From the NCBI RefSeq assembly GCF_005503015.1, contig NZ_SCOL01000009.1:1-49465 (forward strand): a stretch of 49,465 bases of DNA, in the 5' to 3' direction. Position numbers and translations under genes: made by a program. Each line of letters begins with the position of its first letter. The first letter of the stretch is position 1. This DNA comes from Bacillus sp. E(2018) (GTDB taxonomy: Bacteria > Bacillota > Bacilli > Bacillales > Fictibacillaceae). This document shows positions 25,270 through 35,411 of this stretch, one piece after another. The notes beneath the pieces are model-generated. The model ran no database searches. It saw only the letters and a program-made list of their open reading frames with translations, and had not been told where the DNA came from.

Positions 25270-25935
25270 CTATTGTTTTAGTTGTTTAATTATTCTAGAT
25301 AATTGTTCAACTTTCTTCTCTAAGTTATTTATTCTACCACGTTTACCTTTGGTTTCGGTTTTCATCTCTTCTAATCGTTTAATTTCTTGTTCTAAATCGT
25401 AATGTGAATTAACTAGTTTACTTAAAAACACCAAGGAAATAGCTAGTATGGCATAAACGTCCTTTAGGTTGTCAGTTACAAAAGAATAATCACCTGAATA
25501 AAAGCTTATTGCCGCAATTAAAGCAAATGTTACAGCACACAAAAAAATAAACCCCAAATTGCTTAATGCTTTTCCCCGAGTGCCTCTAAAATATAGATCA
25601 AAGAGACCAACCAAATTTCCAGCTACAGCTAAGATATTAAATGTTTCTAGCCACTTTGGAGGAAGGAACTTGTTAATTCCGCCTATGGATAATAAGATTG
25701 TTACGATAAAAAATATGAAAAAACCCAATGACCAAAACCTAACAACCCATTTCTCTTTTAACCAAAGTTTGAAGAATTTCCTAAAGAATTCCTTCAAAAA
25801 CAAATTTAAAACAACACTCAAAAGAAAAAGACAAAAAATAAATAATATAATACTTAAAATTACAATGTTAGCTTGAATTCGCTCAAGCACTTGAATTAGT
25901 TGATTTATATTGTCTTCCATAAACAACACCTTCAT
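25270..25935 (-). CDS. polytopic membrane protein with C-terminal coiled coil
   Basis: This protein of about 221 residues has roughly five hydrophobic segments (between residues about 20 and 185) and a charged coiled-coil tail (YDLEQEIKRLEEMKTETK, then NNLEKKVEQLSRIIKQL). I do not recognise the family. The start is set at the ATG after AGGGGAAAAT; an upstream GTG in the same frame (26010) actually lies in the ssb relic and should be ignored. It is the last gene of the island on the minus strand. A membrane protein in a defence island may be an effector or anchor, but that is inference. Confidence 0.72.
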   Translation of the reverse strand: MKVLFMEDNINQLIQVLERIQANIVILSIILFIFCLFLLSVVLNLFLKEFFRKFFKLWLKEKWVVRFWSLGFFIFFIVTILLSIGGINKFLPPKWLETFNILAVAGNLVGLFDLYFRGTRGKALSNLGFIFLCAVTFALIAAISFYSGDYSFVTDNLKDVYAILAISLVFLSKLVNSHYDLEQEIKRLEEMKTETKGKRGRINNLEKKVEQLSRIIKQLKQ

Positions 25936-25981
25936 ATTTTCCCCTGAGTTTAACCTATTAAATTCTACCCTAAGTTCCTTC

Positions 25982-26131
25982 ACAATTAATAAAGTCAGCC
26001 TCTCTTTCACCTTATTGATTTGAAAATGGGCGATTTATTGCAAGGGTAAAAGTTGAAACAGCTACATCGGGTGTGTATTTCAACTCTGGATCTTTTGTAA
26101 GTCGACCTACTAATAATACTCTATTCATCAT
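25982..26131 (-). pseudogene. ssb: ssb pseudogene (N-terminal fragment)
   Basis: On the minus strand: [38 protein letters not shown], then a TAA stop, then in the same frame GEREADFIN. This is the N terminus of single-stranded DNA-binding protein with one codon lost (TPDVAV for TPNGVAV) and a nonsense change just where SSB has NQQGEREADFIN. Homology ends near 25982, so the rest was lost by deletion or recombination. Phages and plasmids often carry a second ssb, which fits the mobile origin of the island. Confidence 0.85.
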
Positions 26132-26175
26132 TTTCATAACGTTCCTTTATAAATTTTTATATCGAATTAAGATTA

Positions 26176-26691
26176 CTAAAATATGATGTACGATAATATC
26201 CCAATAATCGCCAGATTCAACCCCACGTTAACTCCAAAAAATATTTTGTTATTCTTCTGAATACCATTAAGTAGTGTCCTTTGCTCTTCTGTAAAACGAG
26301 TAAGTTCATCAATAGTTTCTATTTTATTTTCATTTATTGTATTTTTAACATCAGTAAATGCTGTATTATTTTCTGTTTGAACATTTTCTTGATGTTCCCT
26401 TAGTTCTTTAATACTTGTGCTAATGCTATATAAAGACTGTTCTAACCCTTGTTGCCTAGCTTCAATATTCCTTGAAGTGGTTTGTAATAAATCAAATTTG
26501 CTTTCTATTACATCACGATAGTCTTTCAGTTGATCTTTTGATTGTTTCAATGTTTCTGCTAATTTTTCCATCTCTAGTTGTTGTTTTTCAAGAAGCTTTA
26601 AATAATCTGATGCCTTTTTAACTTTTTTTATCTCGTTACCAAGATCTTCAATATAGGTTTCCAATTCATCAATTTGCTCTATTTTTCCCAT
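26176..26691 (-). CDS. coiled-coil protein with C-terminal membrane anchor
   Basis: This 171-residue protein is almost entirely coiled coil to about residue 145, then ends in one membrane helix (FFGVNVGLNLAIIGILSYII) with no tail, so it is tail-anchored with the coil in the cytoplasm. Its ATG overlaps the end of the helicase gene by 13 bases, and its GGAGG site lies within the last helicase codons, so translation is coupled. This points to a stoichiometric partner of the helicase, possibly holding it at the membrane. No known family is recognised. Confidence 0.78.
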   Translation of the reverse strand: MGKIEQIDELETYIEDLGNEIKKVKKASDYLKLLEKQQLEMEKLAETLKQSKDQLKDYRDVIESKFDLLQTTSRNIEARQQGLEQSLYSISTSIKELREHQENVQTENNTAFTDVKNTINENKIETIDELTRFTEEQRTLLNGIQKNNKIFFGVNVGLNLAIIGILSYIIF

Positions 26692-29600
26692 GGGTAACCT
26701 CCATAAGATTTCTCTTTTATAGTAGAATGTAGTGTTTTTATCATACTACCATAGCTAAATCTATCTTCTAAGCTAGAATAAATTAGTTTCAAGTCTTCCA
26801 TTAAATCAAAACCATTTGAAATCAATACTTCACTCAAGTCACTTTTTTGCTCGCTATTTAGAAAAACATCTGAAGTATTCAAAACAGATACAAGCATTTC
26901 TTCCCTCAACTCGGTTTCCATTTGAGAAACTTCGCGAACTGCTAATGACATCCTCTCGCGGCCATCTATAGATTCAAACTGACCTTCTACTAGATTAATC
27001 AAACCATTTATTAAATTTAGGCTTATATCATTATTGTAACTCTCTAAAAAACGGCTCACAGTTATCTTTAAGCTTTTAAAAGTACTTAATGCACGAGGCT
27101 GATCAACTTTTCCCTCTTCTTGAACATAGAATATTTTCATCCAATCTCTGAGTCTATCTTTTTGTGCAACGATCTGCTCCAAAAGATAAACATCATCATT
27201 TCTTTTAAAATACACTTCAATTTTTCTTTGTAAAGATTCACTATCTGTAAAATCATCTGCATATTCTTTCATTAGTAATAGAGACCGTTTTCTTGAATAT
27301 ATAACATTATCGTTATACCACTTCAGAAGTACAAAGAGTATTTTCTTCAAAAAGGGGTCATTATCTTTATAAAAATGTTCAATAATCTCCGTATATTGAT
27401 CTGGCATCTTTTCACTCTTCTTTAAAGTAAACATATAATCATACTTCTGGATATGACTTGTTAATTTATTTATTACAGTATCTTCGCTCCAGTCAGCTAC
27501 TTCTACTTCAACCTGCCTACTTTTCCAATCCAATGTCCAATCTTCAACTACTCCTAAAAGGGCTAATCTATAAATACTCTTTTCATATAGCTCTCTGTCA
27601 CGATCATTATGGTAGTCTAACAAGATAGTTGTTTCTTCTTTTGTATCAATATGAGAAAGGTAAAATTTATAAATTTGCTCCACTTCATCCTCAATATTTT
27701 TTAAATTAGTAGATAAAAAGAACAATAAAGTATTTAGATCCCCAGTCACTTTTCTCTTTTCTTTTTCCAGTAAAGCAACACTAGTATTCATGCCAAATAT
27801 ATTTTGCTGTTGCTCTTTATCTAATTGGTCTGGACTATATAAAACGACACAATTTGAGTTGTTTCTGTCTCTACCAGCCCGTCCAGCTTCTTGATAAAAA
27901 GATTCTAAAGAGTTTGGAATCCCATAATGAATCGTATTTCTTATGTTTCCCTTATCAATCCCCATACCGAATGCCTTTGTTGCAACCAAAACATCTATCT
28001 CATCCTTCATAAAAGACTGCTGAATTTCATCTTTATATTTTGAGAAAGTATCATTATTCCAAGCTTTTGGAGAACTACCAGAATAAAATCCAGTTTGAAA
28101 TCCAGTTGAAGAATTTATGAAGTGACTTAACTCATAGCATCCAGAAGGGCCATTTACGGTTTGTGTAAAAACTATTGAAGCACCTTTTGGATTTTCCTTA
28201 TTTTGTTCTCCTGAAACACTTTTAATATATTCAATTAAACTATTCTTCTTTGAAGCTTTATTTACTTTTAGGATATTGAATGTTAATTCTTTTCTAGTAA
28301 AATTAGAAATGGTTATTACATTAGCACTATCTATTTCTAATTCAGTCATTATATCTCTTAATACTTTAGATGATGCCGTTGCAGTTAATGCAAGAAACCT
28401 AGTAGAAGGAGCATATTTACGAATTGTGTTTGCGAGTGCAAGATAGGATGTCCTGAAATCATGACCCCATTCAGATAAACAGTGGACCTCATCTATTACA
28501 GCATACGATAATGCTTTTGAAACATTTACTAGTGACAACTCTTCTCTGAATTTCTTAGATTGAAAGCGTTCCGGGGAGATAATTAAGAAAAAGTACTTTC
28601 CATTGGCAAAGTCTCTCAATCGTTTATCTGCTTCATCAGGAGTGAGGTCCCCATTGATAAAACTTGCATGAGTAATGTGATTTTTATTGTTAATATTGTT
28701 AATCTGATCAAACATTAGCGATTTAATTGGTACTACTACAAAACTTATAGCTGGCTGCAGCATCACACATAACTGATATGTTAAAGACTTTCCACCACCT
28801 GTAGGTAATAAACCTACAGTATCTTCACCGTTTAATGAATTTATTATTATTTCTAGCTGTCCTTCATTAAAGCTTTTAAATCCAAACAAGTTTTCTAATA
28901 AGAATCCCAAACTCTGCTTATGTATTTCTGCTTTTAATGAATATACAACTGGCTCATTAACTTTTACAGAAAAGTAGTTAGCCTTATCCACAAAGTCCGT
29001 GCGAATGTGATACACATTTGCCTGTTTAATTGAATCATCCCATCGCTTATATAGGTCAAAATCAATATTGATTCCTTTATCGTTAGCAATAAGTTCAGAA
29101 TTACTCTCCAGAATATTTATTCTGATATGAGGCATATCAATATTCATGTTAAATAATGCTGCAATATGACCTATCCAAATTTGTAAGTCTTTTAAAGCCA
29201 ACTCTAAACAAAATCCTATATTATTGTTTGCAAGGTTAAAATTCCAATTTTTACTGTTGAAAGATAGTACATCCCTGTCAATTAATTCAAGAACTAACAC
29301 TTGTAACCTTGCAATTGTCGTAAGCTTAATTTGAGTATCAAATTCACTAGGATTTATATCTAAATAGCTATAATAGTCTTCAATTGCATCTTTATATTGT
29401 CTATAGATATCCCTAAATTCATTTTTAAACTGTTCATAATCCTTATTTCTAATTTTGCTAGTATCTATTCTTACAACTTTTATACCTGCACGGTTAAATG
29501 CACTGTCTCTTTTTCTATCAAGTACAGCCTGCCTTTTATGGCCACTACCATCTACCTCAATTACCGTTTTTATCAATGGTATATAAAAATCCACCATCTG

Positions 29601-30002
29601 TTTGTTAAAAGCTTGTTTAATATCAGGTATGATCTCTGATATTGGATATTCTGCAACAGTTAAATTCCTTATAAATGAAATTCTATTAAGTATGTAATCT
29701 AAATCATCGTAGAATTGATCAGCAGGATAATCGTCATTACTAACATCACCTTTTATAGTTTGTGTCCAATTTAATTTATCCTGTGATAAAAATTTTACTT
29801 GCTTAATAGAATTTAAATAATTCCTCTCTAACCCCAACTCATCGCGTAGAAATTGAGATGCAATTGTGGGATTACCTCTAGTTACTAAATTTTGCACAAT
29901 ACGTATTATGTTCGTATAGGGTGTTACCTTTTGAATATTAGGCAAATTACTGATAATGAAATTAGAATTGGAGTAACAATAGTTAGCTGTGAATTTATCC
30001 AT
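26679..30002 (-). CDS. nuclease-RecQ-like helicase fusion
   Basis: This 1107-residue protein has a Vsr/DUF559-like restriction-endonuclease fold at about residues 120-205 (PDIKQAFNKQMVDFYIP, then IEVDGSGHKRQAVLDRKRD and KVVRIDTSKI). A RecQ-type superfamily 2 helicase follows at about 370-720: Q-motif-like FGFKSFNEGQ, Walker A LPTGGGKS (399-406), DEVH box (504-507), TATAS (541-545) and motif VI QEAGRAGRDR (704-713). No zinc-binding cysteine cluster or HRDC domain is visible in the remaining 390 residues, so it is not a housekeeping RecQ. Fusion of a DUF559-type nuclease to a helicase, in a mobile island beside a restriction-like gene, suggests anti-phage activity. CAGGAG lies ten bases before the ATG. 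Confidence 0.9.
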   Translation of the reverse strand: MDKFTANYCYSNSNFIISNLPNIQKVTPYTNIIRIVQNLVTRGNPTIASQFLRDELGLERNYLNSIKQVKFLSQDKLNWTQTIKGDVSNDDYPADQFYDDLDYILNRISFIRNLTVAEYPISEIIPDIKQAFNKQMVDFYIPLIKTVIEVDGSGHKRQAVLDRKRDSAFNRAGIKVVRIDTSKIRNKDYEQFKNEFRDIYRQYKDAIEDYYSYLDINPSEFDTQIKLTTIARLQVLVLELIDRDVLSFNSKNWNFNLANNNIGFCLELALKDLQIWIGHIAALFNMNIDMPHIRINILESNSELIANDKGINIDFDLYKRWDDSIKQANVYHIRTDFVDKANYFSVKVNEPVVYSLKAEIHKQSLGFLLENLFGFKSFNEGQLEIIINSLNGEDTVGLLPTGGGKSLTYQLCVMLQPAISFVVVPIKSLMFDQINNINNKNHITHASFINGDLTPDEADKRLRDFANGKYFFLIISPERFQSKKFREELSLVNVSKALSYAVIDEVHCLSEWGHDFRTSYLALANTIRKYAPSTRFLALTATASSKVLRDIMTELEIDSANVITISNFTRKELTFNILKVNKASKKNSLIEYIKSVSGEQNKENPKGASIVFTQTVNGPSGCYELSHFINSSTGFQTGFYSGSSPKAWNNDTFSKYKDEIQQSFMKDEIDVLVATKAFGMGIDKGNIRNTIHYGIPNSLESFYQEAGRAGRDRNNSNCVVLYSPDQLDKEQQQNIFGMNTSVALLEKEKRKVTGDLNTLLFFLSTNLKNIEDEVEQIYKFYLSHIDTKEETTILLDYHNDRDRELYEKSIYRLALLGVVEDWTLDWKSRQVEVEVADWSEDTVINKLTSHIQKYDYMFTLKKSEKMPDQYTEIIEHFYKDNDPFLKKILFVLLKWYNDNVIYSRKRSLLLMKEYADDFTDSESLQRKIEVYFKRNDDVYLLEQIVAQKDRLRDWMKIFYVQEEGKVDQPRALSTFKSLKITVSRFLESYNNDISLNLINGLINLVEGQFESIDGRERMSLAVREVSQMETELREEMLVSVLNTSDVFLNSEQKSDLSEVLISNGFDLMEDLKLIYSSLEDRFSYGSMIKTLHSTIKEKSYGGYPWEK

Positions 30003-30123
30003 TAGTACACAACTCCTGAGAAATTAAAAGTTTATATTATATATATTATTATAGACTTACCCTAGGAATAATTGGAAGTGTCCCCTAGAGATATCTAATG
30101 CAGAATATACATACTAAAAGAAA

Positions 30124-30160
30124 GAAGCAGGTTCCCCTTAACTGGGACCTGCTTCTACTT
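30124..30160. terminator. hairpin between the helicase and DUF262 genes
   Basis: GAAGCAGG and CCTGCTTC arms with an inner TCCC/GGGA pairing (one bulge), flanked by T-rich sequence on both strands. On the minus strand it lies after the DUF262 gene and before the helicase, so the two are separate transcripts. Confidence 0.75.
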
Positions 30161-30252
30161 TTAAAACTATCTGCCAAATGCTCTCATCGTTTTTTTATAT
30201 TTTTTATCTCTTTCAACTCTTGTTGTTACCGGGTAATACCTAAGAGTTAATA

Positions 30253-31944
30253 TTATCCAAGCAACGCACGAATCTTCATTGTAAGGATTTCCTTGCGCTT
30301 TTCATAAAACTTTTCGAAATCTTCAAATTCAAGTGAAACATCGTTTAAAATGATTGCTTCTTCATAAAATCTCGCTTTTTGTTCATCATTCATATCGTTG
30401 TAATAATCAATAAGTCTCATATCATTTTTACTGCCATTACTTCTTCCTTCAAGTAGATGAAGATTAGGAAGTTTATTTCGCATACTTCTCCATTTTTTCC
30501 AATCATCCATCGAAATCGTATGTGGTTTACTATTATCAAATCGACTGGCCGGATGAAGATGGTCTTGTTCATATTTATAGTTTTTATTTCTCCAGTCAAG
30601 ATTCAAATAATAAAGTACCTCTCCAGCAACTCTGCTTCCTTTTTCTGAGTTAAGGACATCCTCTATCTTGCCATCAGTCACTCTCAAATCATTGATTTGA
30701 TCAAGCATTTCAATAGTGATTTCATGATCAAAGCTGTTAATATAACTTTTCATTTGTTGTAGCTTTCCTGTAGTACCAGATTGGAAATAAGTGAAAAATA
30801 TTGCTCTAAGTAAATATGCTCGAACTGCCTTAATATTATTGCTATATTCGGGATTGTAATAAATGTAGTATATTATCGGTAGCAGAACGTTCCAACTACT
30901 TGAAAAATGTCTAACATCAATTTTTAACTCATGAAGTAATCTCTCTAGGTTTGTCAGTGCACTTTTGAATTCGTTCCAATCATTTTTTAAAGTCTCTGCA
31001 ATACCTTTGTTAATATTTGATTTTACAACATCACCATATAACATCAAGGCTGAACGAATAATAAAGTCTGTTTCAAATTTCTCATATGAATCGACTAGAA
31101 TCTTACCAAACTCGCTTCTCGCACTAGGCCAATATGCCTCTAGAATTGACATCGTAATTTCCGATTTACGTAGTGGTTTTCCACCACTATTAAATCTGAC
31201 AAACATCTCAAGAGCATCATCTTGTTTCATATCTGTAATTTCAGTATATCTAACGAGCTTTGCTATAAAAATTTTATTATATAATAACTGCAATATGTTT
31301 CTTGCATATTCTTTGCTATCAGCGGGAACATTCACAATTGCTTCCTCAATTGCAGTTTCTCTTGTAGCTGGGTTTTGATATTCTTCTCTTAGAATATCTT
31401 TCAATTCAAACTGTGTTGGACTTAATTTCCCTATTTTATCACTGAATTTAATATCATATTTTTTACTGTTATACTCTTCTTCGTCTATTGTTATTTTATT
31501 CTTATTTAATTCAATCAACAGTTTAGTACGAATTATACTCCCACTATTTTTCCTAGCATTTTTAGGACGAATATATGCCTCTCCAAACATTGATAAAAAT
31601 AAAGATGTTAACCTTTGTTGTCCATCTAAGATTGCAGTATCTGTGTTTTTTACATTAATGCTTGTTAATTCATAATTCACACTATCCGCCGTTTTTCTGC
31701 TATCAAAAGTTACTTCTGATAGAAAGTTACAAAAATATGTATCCCACGAAACATTAGAATCATCAACGCGCCAGAACAAAAATGTAGCAATCGGATAGTC
31801 CAGTAAGATAGAATCCCACAATTTTTCTATTTGTTCCATGCTCCAAACATATTGTCTCTGAAATGCAGGCATTACATATTTTTCATTCTTAATATTTTGT
31901 AATGCCTCATAAATTGTTATGCTATTGTCTATTAGATTACTCAT
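30253..31944 (-). CDS. DUF262-HNH protein (GmrSD-like type IV restriction)
   Basis: This 563-residue protein has an N-terminal DUF262 (ParB/sulfiredoxin-like) domain with PAFQRQYVW at 26-34 and the nucleotide-site motif ILDGQQRLTS (DGQQR at 107-111). Its C-terminal HNH nuclease region has YEQDHLHPASRF (DHLHP at 461-465) and NKLPNLHLLEG. The same domain pair makes up GmrSD and related enzymes that cut phage DNA with modified bases, and SspE-type proteins. The start is the ATG eight bases after GAGGG, 20 codons inside the longest frame. No methylase or modification gene accompanies it, as expected for a modification-dependent enzyme. Confidence 0.9.
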   Translation of the reverse strand: MSNLIDNSITIYEALQNIKNEKYVMPAFQRQYVWSMEQIEKLWDSILLDYPIATFLFWRVDDSNVSWDTYFCNFLSEVTFDSRKTADSVNYELTSINVKNTDTAILDGQQRLTSLFLSMFGEAYIRPKNARKNSGSIIRTKLLIELNKNKITIDEEEYNSKKYDIKFSDKIGKLSPTQFELKDILREEYQNPATRETAIEEAIVNVPADSKEYARNILQLLYNKIFIAKLVRYTEITDMKQDDALEMFVRFNSGGKPLRKSEITMSILEAYWPSARSEFGKILVDSYEKFETDFIIRSALMLYGDVVKSNINKGIAETLKNDWNEFKSALTNLERLLHELKIDVRHFSSSWNVLLPIIYYIYYNPEYSNNIKAVRAYLLRAIFFTYFQSGTTGKLQQMKSYINSFDHEITIEMLDQINDLRVTDGKIEDVLNSEKGSRVAGEVLYYLNLDWRNKNYKYEQDHLHPASRFDNSKPHTISMDDWKKWRSMRNKLPNLHLLEGRSNGSKNDMRLIDYYNDMNDEQKARFYEEAIILNDVSLEFEDFEKFYEKRKEILTMKIRALLG

Positions 31945-32157
31945 TATATTATCCCTCACCCAAAAATCATTCAATTTTTTCTTAATTATCAAAAGGTTTC
32001 CCACAATTCAAAGGAACACATTAACTTATTAACATCTAATTTATTTAGTTCTATTTGTAACTAAACCACTTCCCACTTGATACTATTTTTCAAATTCGAG
32101 AATAAAGTTCAATTTAGATATAATAGACTGTTCTATGCATACCAACGCCTCCTGAAA

Positions 32158-32871
32158 CTATAAATCTTCAATTTCTAGAAATATAGGCACATGATCACTA
32201 TGTTTAATCCAATCTTCATACGTTCCAACATCTACTTTGGATAATCTCTCTTTAAATTCTAGAGAACCAAAAGCAAAATCTATATGAAACGGCCTTGCAA
32301 GTTCTTTTCTAAAAAAATGTGTTGGCTTGGATTCTTCACCTTGCTCTTCGTTGAAATAATGGTGATAGAAACTAGTAATCCCATTTAGAGCTAACATATC
32401 TACAACCTCTGTATGATTTCCAACTCTCTTTATGTGATTAAAAATTTGGTTACTATTCCAATCGCCAATAATTATACAGGGACCTTTTAGTAGCGATTTG
32501 TAATGTTGTAACGCCAGATAAATCTGACCAATGTAATTTTGAAAGGTGTCTTTTGTTTTCTGTGACCATACTGCTAACAATACAAATTCTTCTCTACCTG
32601 ATACTACTAGTGGGATGATATATTGAAATTTTTCATTATATAAGGCATGCACTTCTAATTGATATGAGTCATTTAATGTAATTACACCAATACCTTTGTT
32701 CTGGTTTTCTCCGAACCATTTAAATTGGTAAATATCCTTTACGTAACTGCTCTTTATCCATTTCTGTGGTGCTTCACATTCCGGAATTACTAGAATGTCT
32801 GCCATGAAAGGAATCACTTGCTCGATTTTATTTCTAAATTTCATTGCTGCATTCCATGTTAGAATCCTCAT
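32158..32871 (-). CDS. endonuclease/exonuclease/phosphatase-fold protein
   Basis: This protein of about 237 residues is of the EEP (DNase I-like) superfamily. It begins MRILTWNAAMKFRNK (Asn of the active site), then ADILVIPECEAP (metal-binding Glu), IIGDWNSNQIF (Asp and Asn) and ends HSDHVPIFLEIEDL (Asp-His). All usual catalytic positions are present, so it should be an active phosphodiesterase or nuclease. The second ATG is chosen since AGGAG is eight bases away; the first (32877) is only three bases from it. A strong AGGAGG follows its stop but opens only an eight-codon frame (32114-32140), probably the stump of a lost gene. Confidence 0.88.
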   Translation of the reverse strand: MRILTWNAAMKFRNKIEQVIPFMADILVIPECEAPQKWIKSSYVKDIYQFKWFGENQNKGIGVITLNDSYQLEVHALYNEKFQYIIPLVVSGREEFVLLAVWSQKTKDTFQNYIGQIYLALQHYKSLLKGPCIIIGDWNSNQIFNHIKRVGNHTEVVDMLALNGITSFYHHYFNEEQGEESKPTHFFRKELARPFHIDFAFGSLEFKERLSKVDVGTYEDWIKHSDHVPIFLEIEDL

Positions 32872-33021
32872 CTGCATTTTCTCCTATAGTTTATTCAAAT
32901 GTTATCTAACTACTTAATCTTAATTGTATATTTTTCCCACACCATTTTCTACAAATATTGCTAATTCTCACATTAATAGTTTATAGTTAGAAAATTTAAA
33001 TCTTTTTAGATTGGGAAGAGA

Positions 33022-33068
33022 TAAAAAAGAGGCTTCTCAAAAGTTTAACCAACTAATGAGAAGCCTCT
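33022..33068 (-). terminator. terminator downstream of groEL
   Basis: AGAGGCTTCTCA pairs with TGAGAAGCCTCT, and a T run follows on the minus strand. It lies inside the island's right end, so the element supplied a replacement terminator for groEL. Confidence 0.85.
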
Positions 33069-33078
33069 TTATATACCT

Positions 33079-33099
33079 AATGTTAGCATTTTGTTAGCA
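33079..33099 (-). repeat. TTGCTAAC tandem motif, right end
   Basis: On the minus strand TTGCTAACAAAATGCTAAC, 45 bases from the groEL stop; compare 25162-25183. Confidence 0.55.
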
Positions 33100-33141
33100 A
33101 ATCACTCCAAAACCCTTATATATCAAGGGTTTGATCGGTCA

Positions 33142-34794
<1,653 letters not shown>

Positions 34795-34880
34795 TTAATT
34801 TTAAAAGTTAGTGACTTACATATGCTTTATGTTTGATTTATGTAGCTTCAAAATATTGAAGCTTTCCAGTTACCTAACGA

Positions 34881-35165
34881 TTAGCCTACGATCGCTAAAA
34901 CGTCAGACTCACGAAGAATCAAGAATTCTTTACCTTGGTACTTAACTTCTGTACCTGCGTATTTTGAGAAAATAATCGTGTTGCCTTCAGAAACTTCTAA
35001 AGAGATACGCTCGCCGTTATCCGTTACACGGCCCGTACCTACAGCAACAACTTTTCCTTCTTGAGGCTTTTCTTTTGCTGAATCTGGCAATACAATGCCG
35101 CTTGCAGTTTTTTCTTCACCTTCTACAAGCTCAATAATAATACGGTCACCTAGTGGCTTTAACAA
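34881..35165 (-). CDS. groES: co-chaperonin GroES
   Basis: This 94-residue GroES caps the GroEL ring. It reads [20 protein letters not shown] at the N terminus, the mobile loop [17 protein letters not shown] and the C-terminal [15 protein letters not shown] set the start at a TTG eight bases after GGAGGG, which gives the family's usual N terminus (M-L-K-P-L-G-D-R); a GTG three codons upstream is too close to the ribosome site. It is the first gene of the groESL operon. Confidence 0.98.
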   Translation of the reverse strand: MLKPLGDRIIIELVEGEEKTASGIVLPDSAKEKPQEGKVVAVGTGRVTDNGERISLEVSEGNTIIFSKYAGTEVKYQGKEFLILRESDVLAIVG

Positions 35166-35202
35166 GTGAAACACCCTCCTTAAATAGTTAAAAGATTTCT
35201 TA

Positions 35203-35229
35203 TTAGCACTCTTTGTTAGTGAGTGCTAA
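35203..35229. promoter_or_regulatory. CIRCE operator (HrcA site)
   Basis: TTAGCACTC-N9-GAGTGCTAA, a perfect match to the CIRCE inverted repeat bound by the HrcA repressor, placed between the promoter and groES. It implies class I heat-shock control. Confidence 0.98.
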
Positions 35230-35240
35230 CTCCATTTATA

Positions 35241-35269
35241 ATAATAAATAAAACTAAAAAATTTTGCAA
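35241..35269 (-). promoter_or_regulatory. SigA promoter of groESL
   Basis: On the minus strand TTGCAA (35264-35269), a 17-base spacer and TATTAT (35241-35246), ending just before CIRCE. Confidence 0.75.
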
Positions 35270-35411
35270 GTGAGAAATATAAATATAAATCGAATTACCC
35301 GTAAATTCGATATCCTCGCGAGCCCTGCCTATTCTATGTTAAAATGGGTAAGCATATAAAGAGGTATAAAACGTAATTATTTTAAGGGTTGTACGTAAAG
35401 GAGAAGGTAAT

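Noticed and set aside
25936..26010. N-terminal extension of the membrane protein gene (MKERLTLL...)
   Set aside because: This stretch in another frame encodes the tail of the ssb relic (GEREADFIN), so the open frame here is accidental; the better ribosome site is at the later ATG.
24905..33068. Matching hairpins at 24905-24939 and 33028-33068 as inverted terminal repeats of a transposon
   Set aside because: They lie on the same strand with terminator T runs, one outside and one inside the repeat boundaries. Two terminators for groEL, old and new, explain them better.
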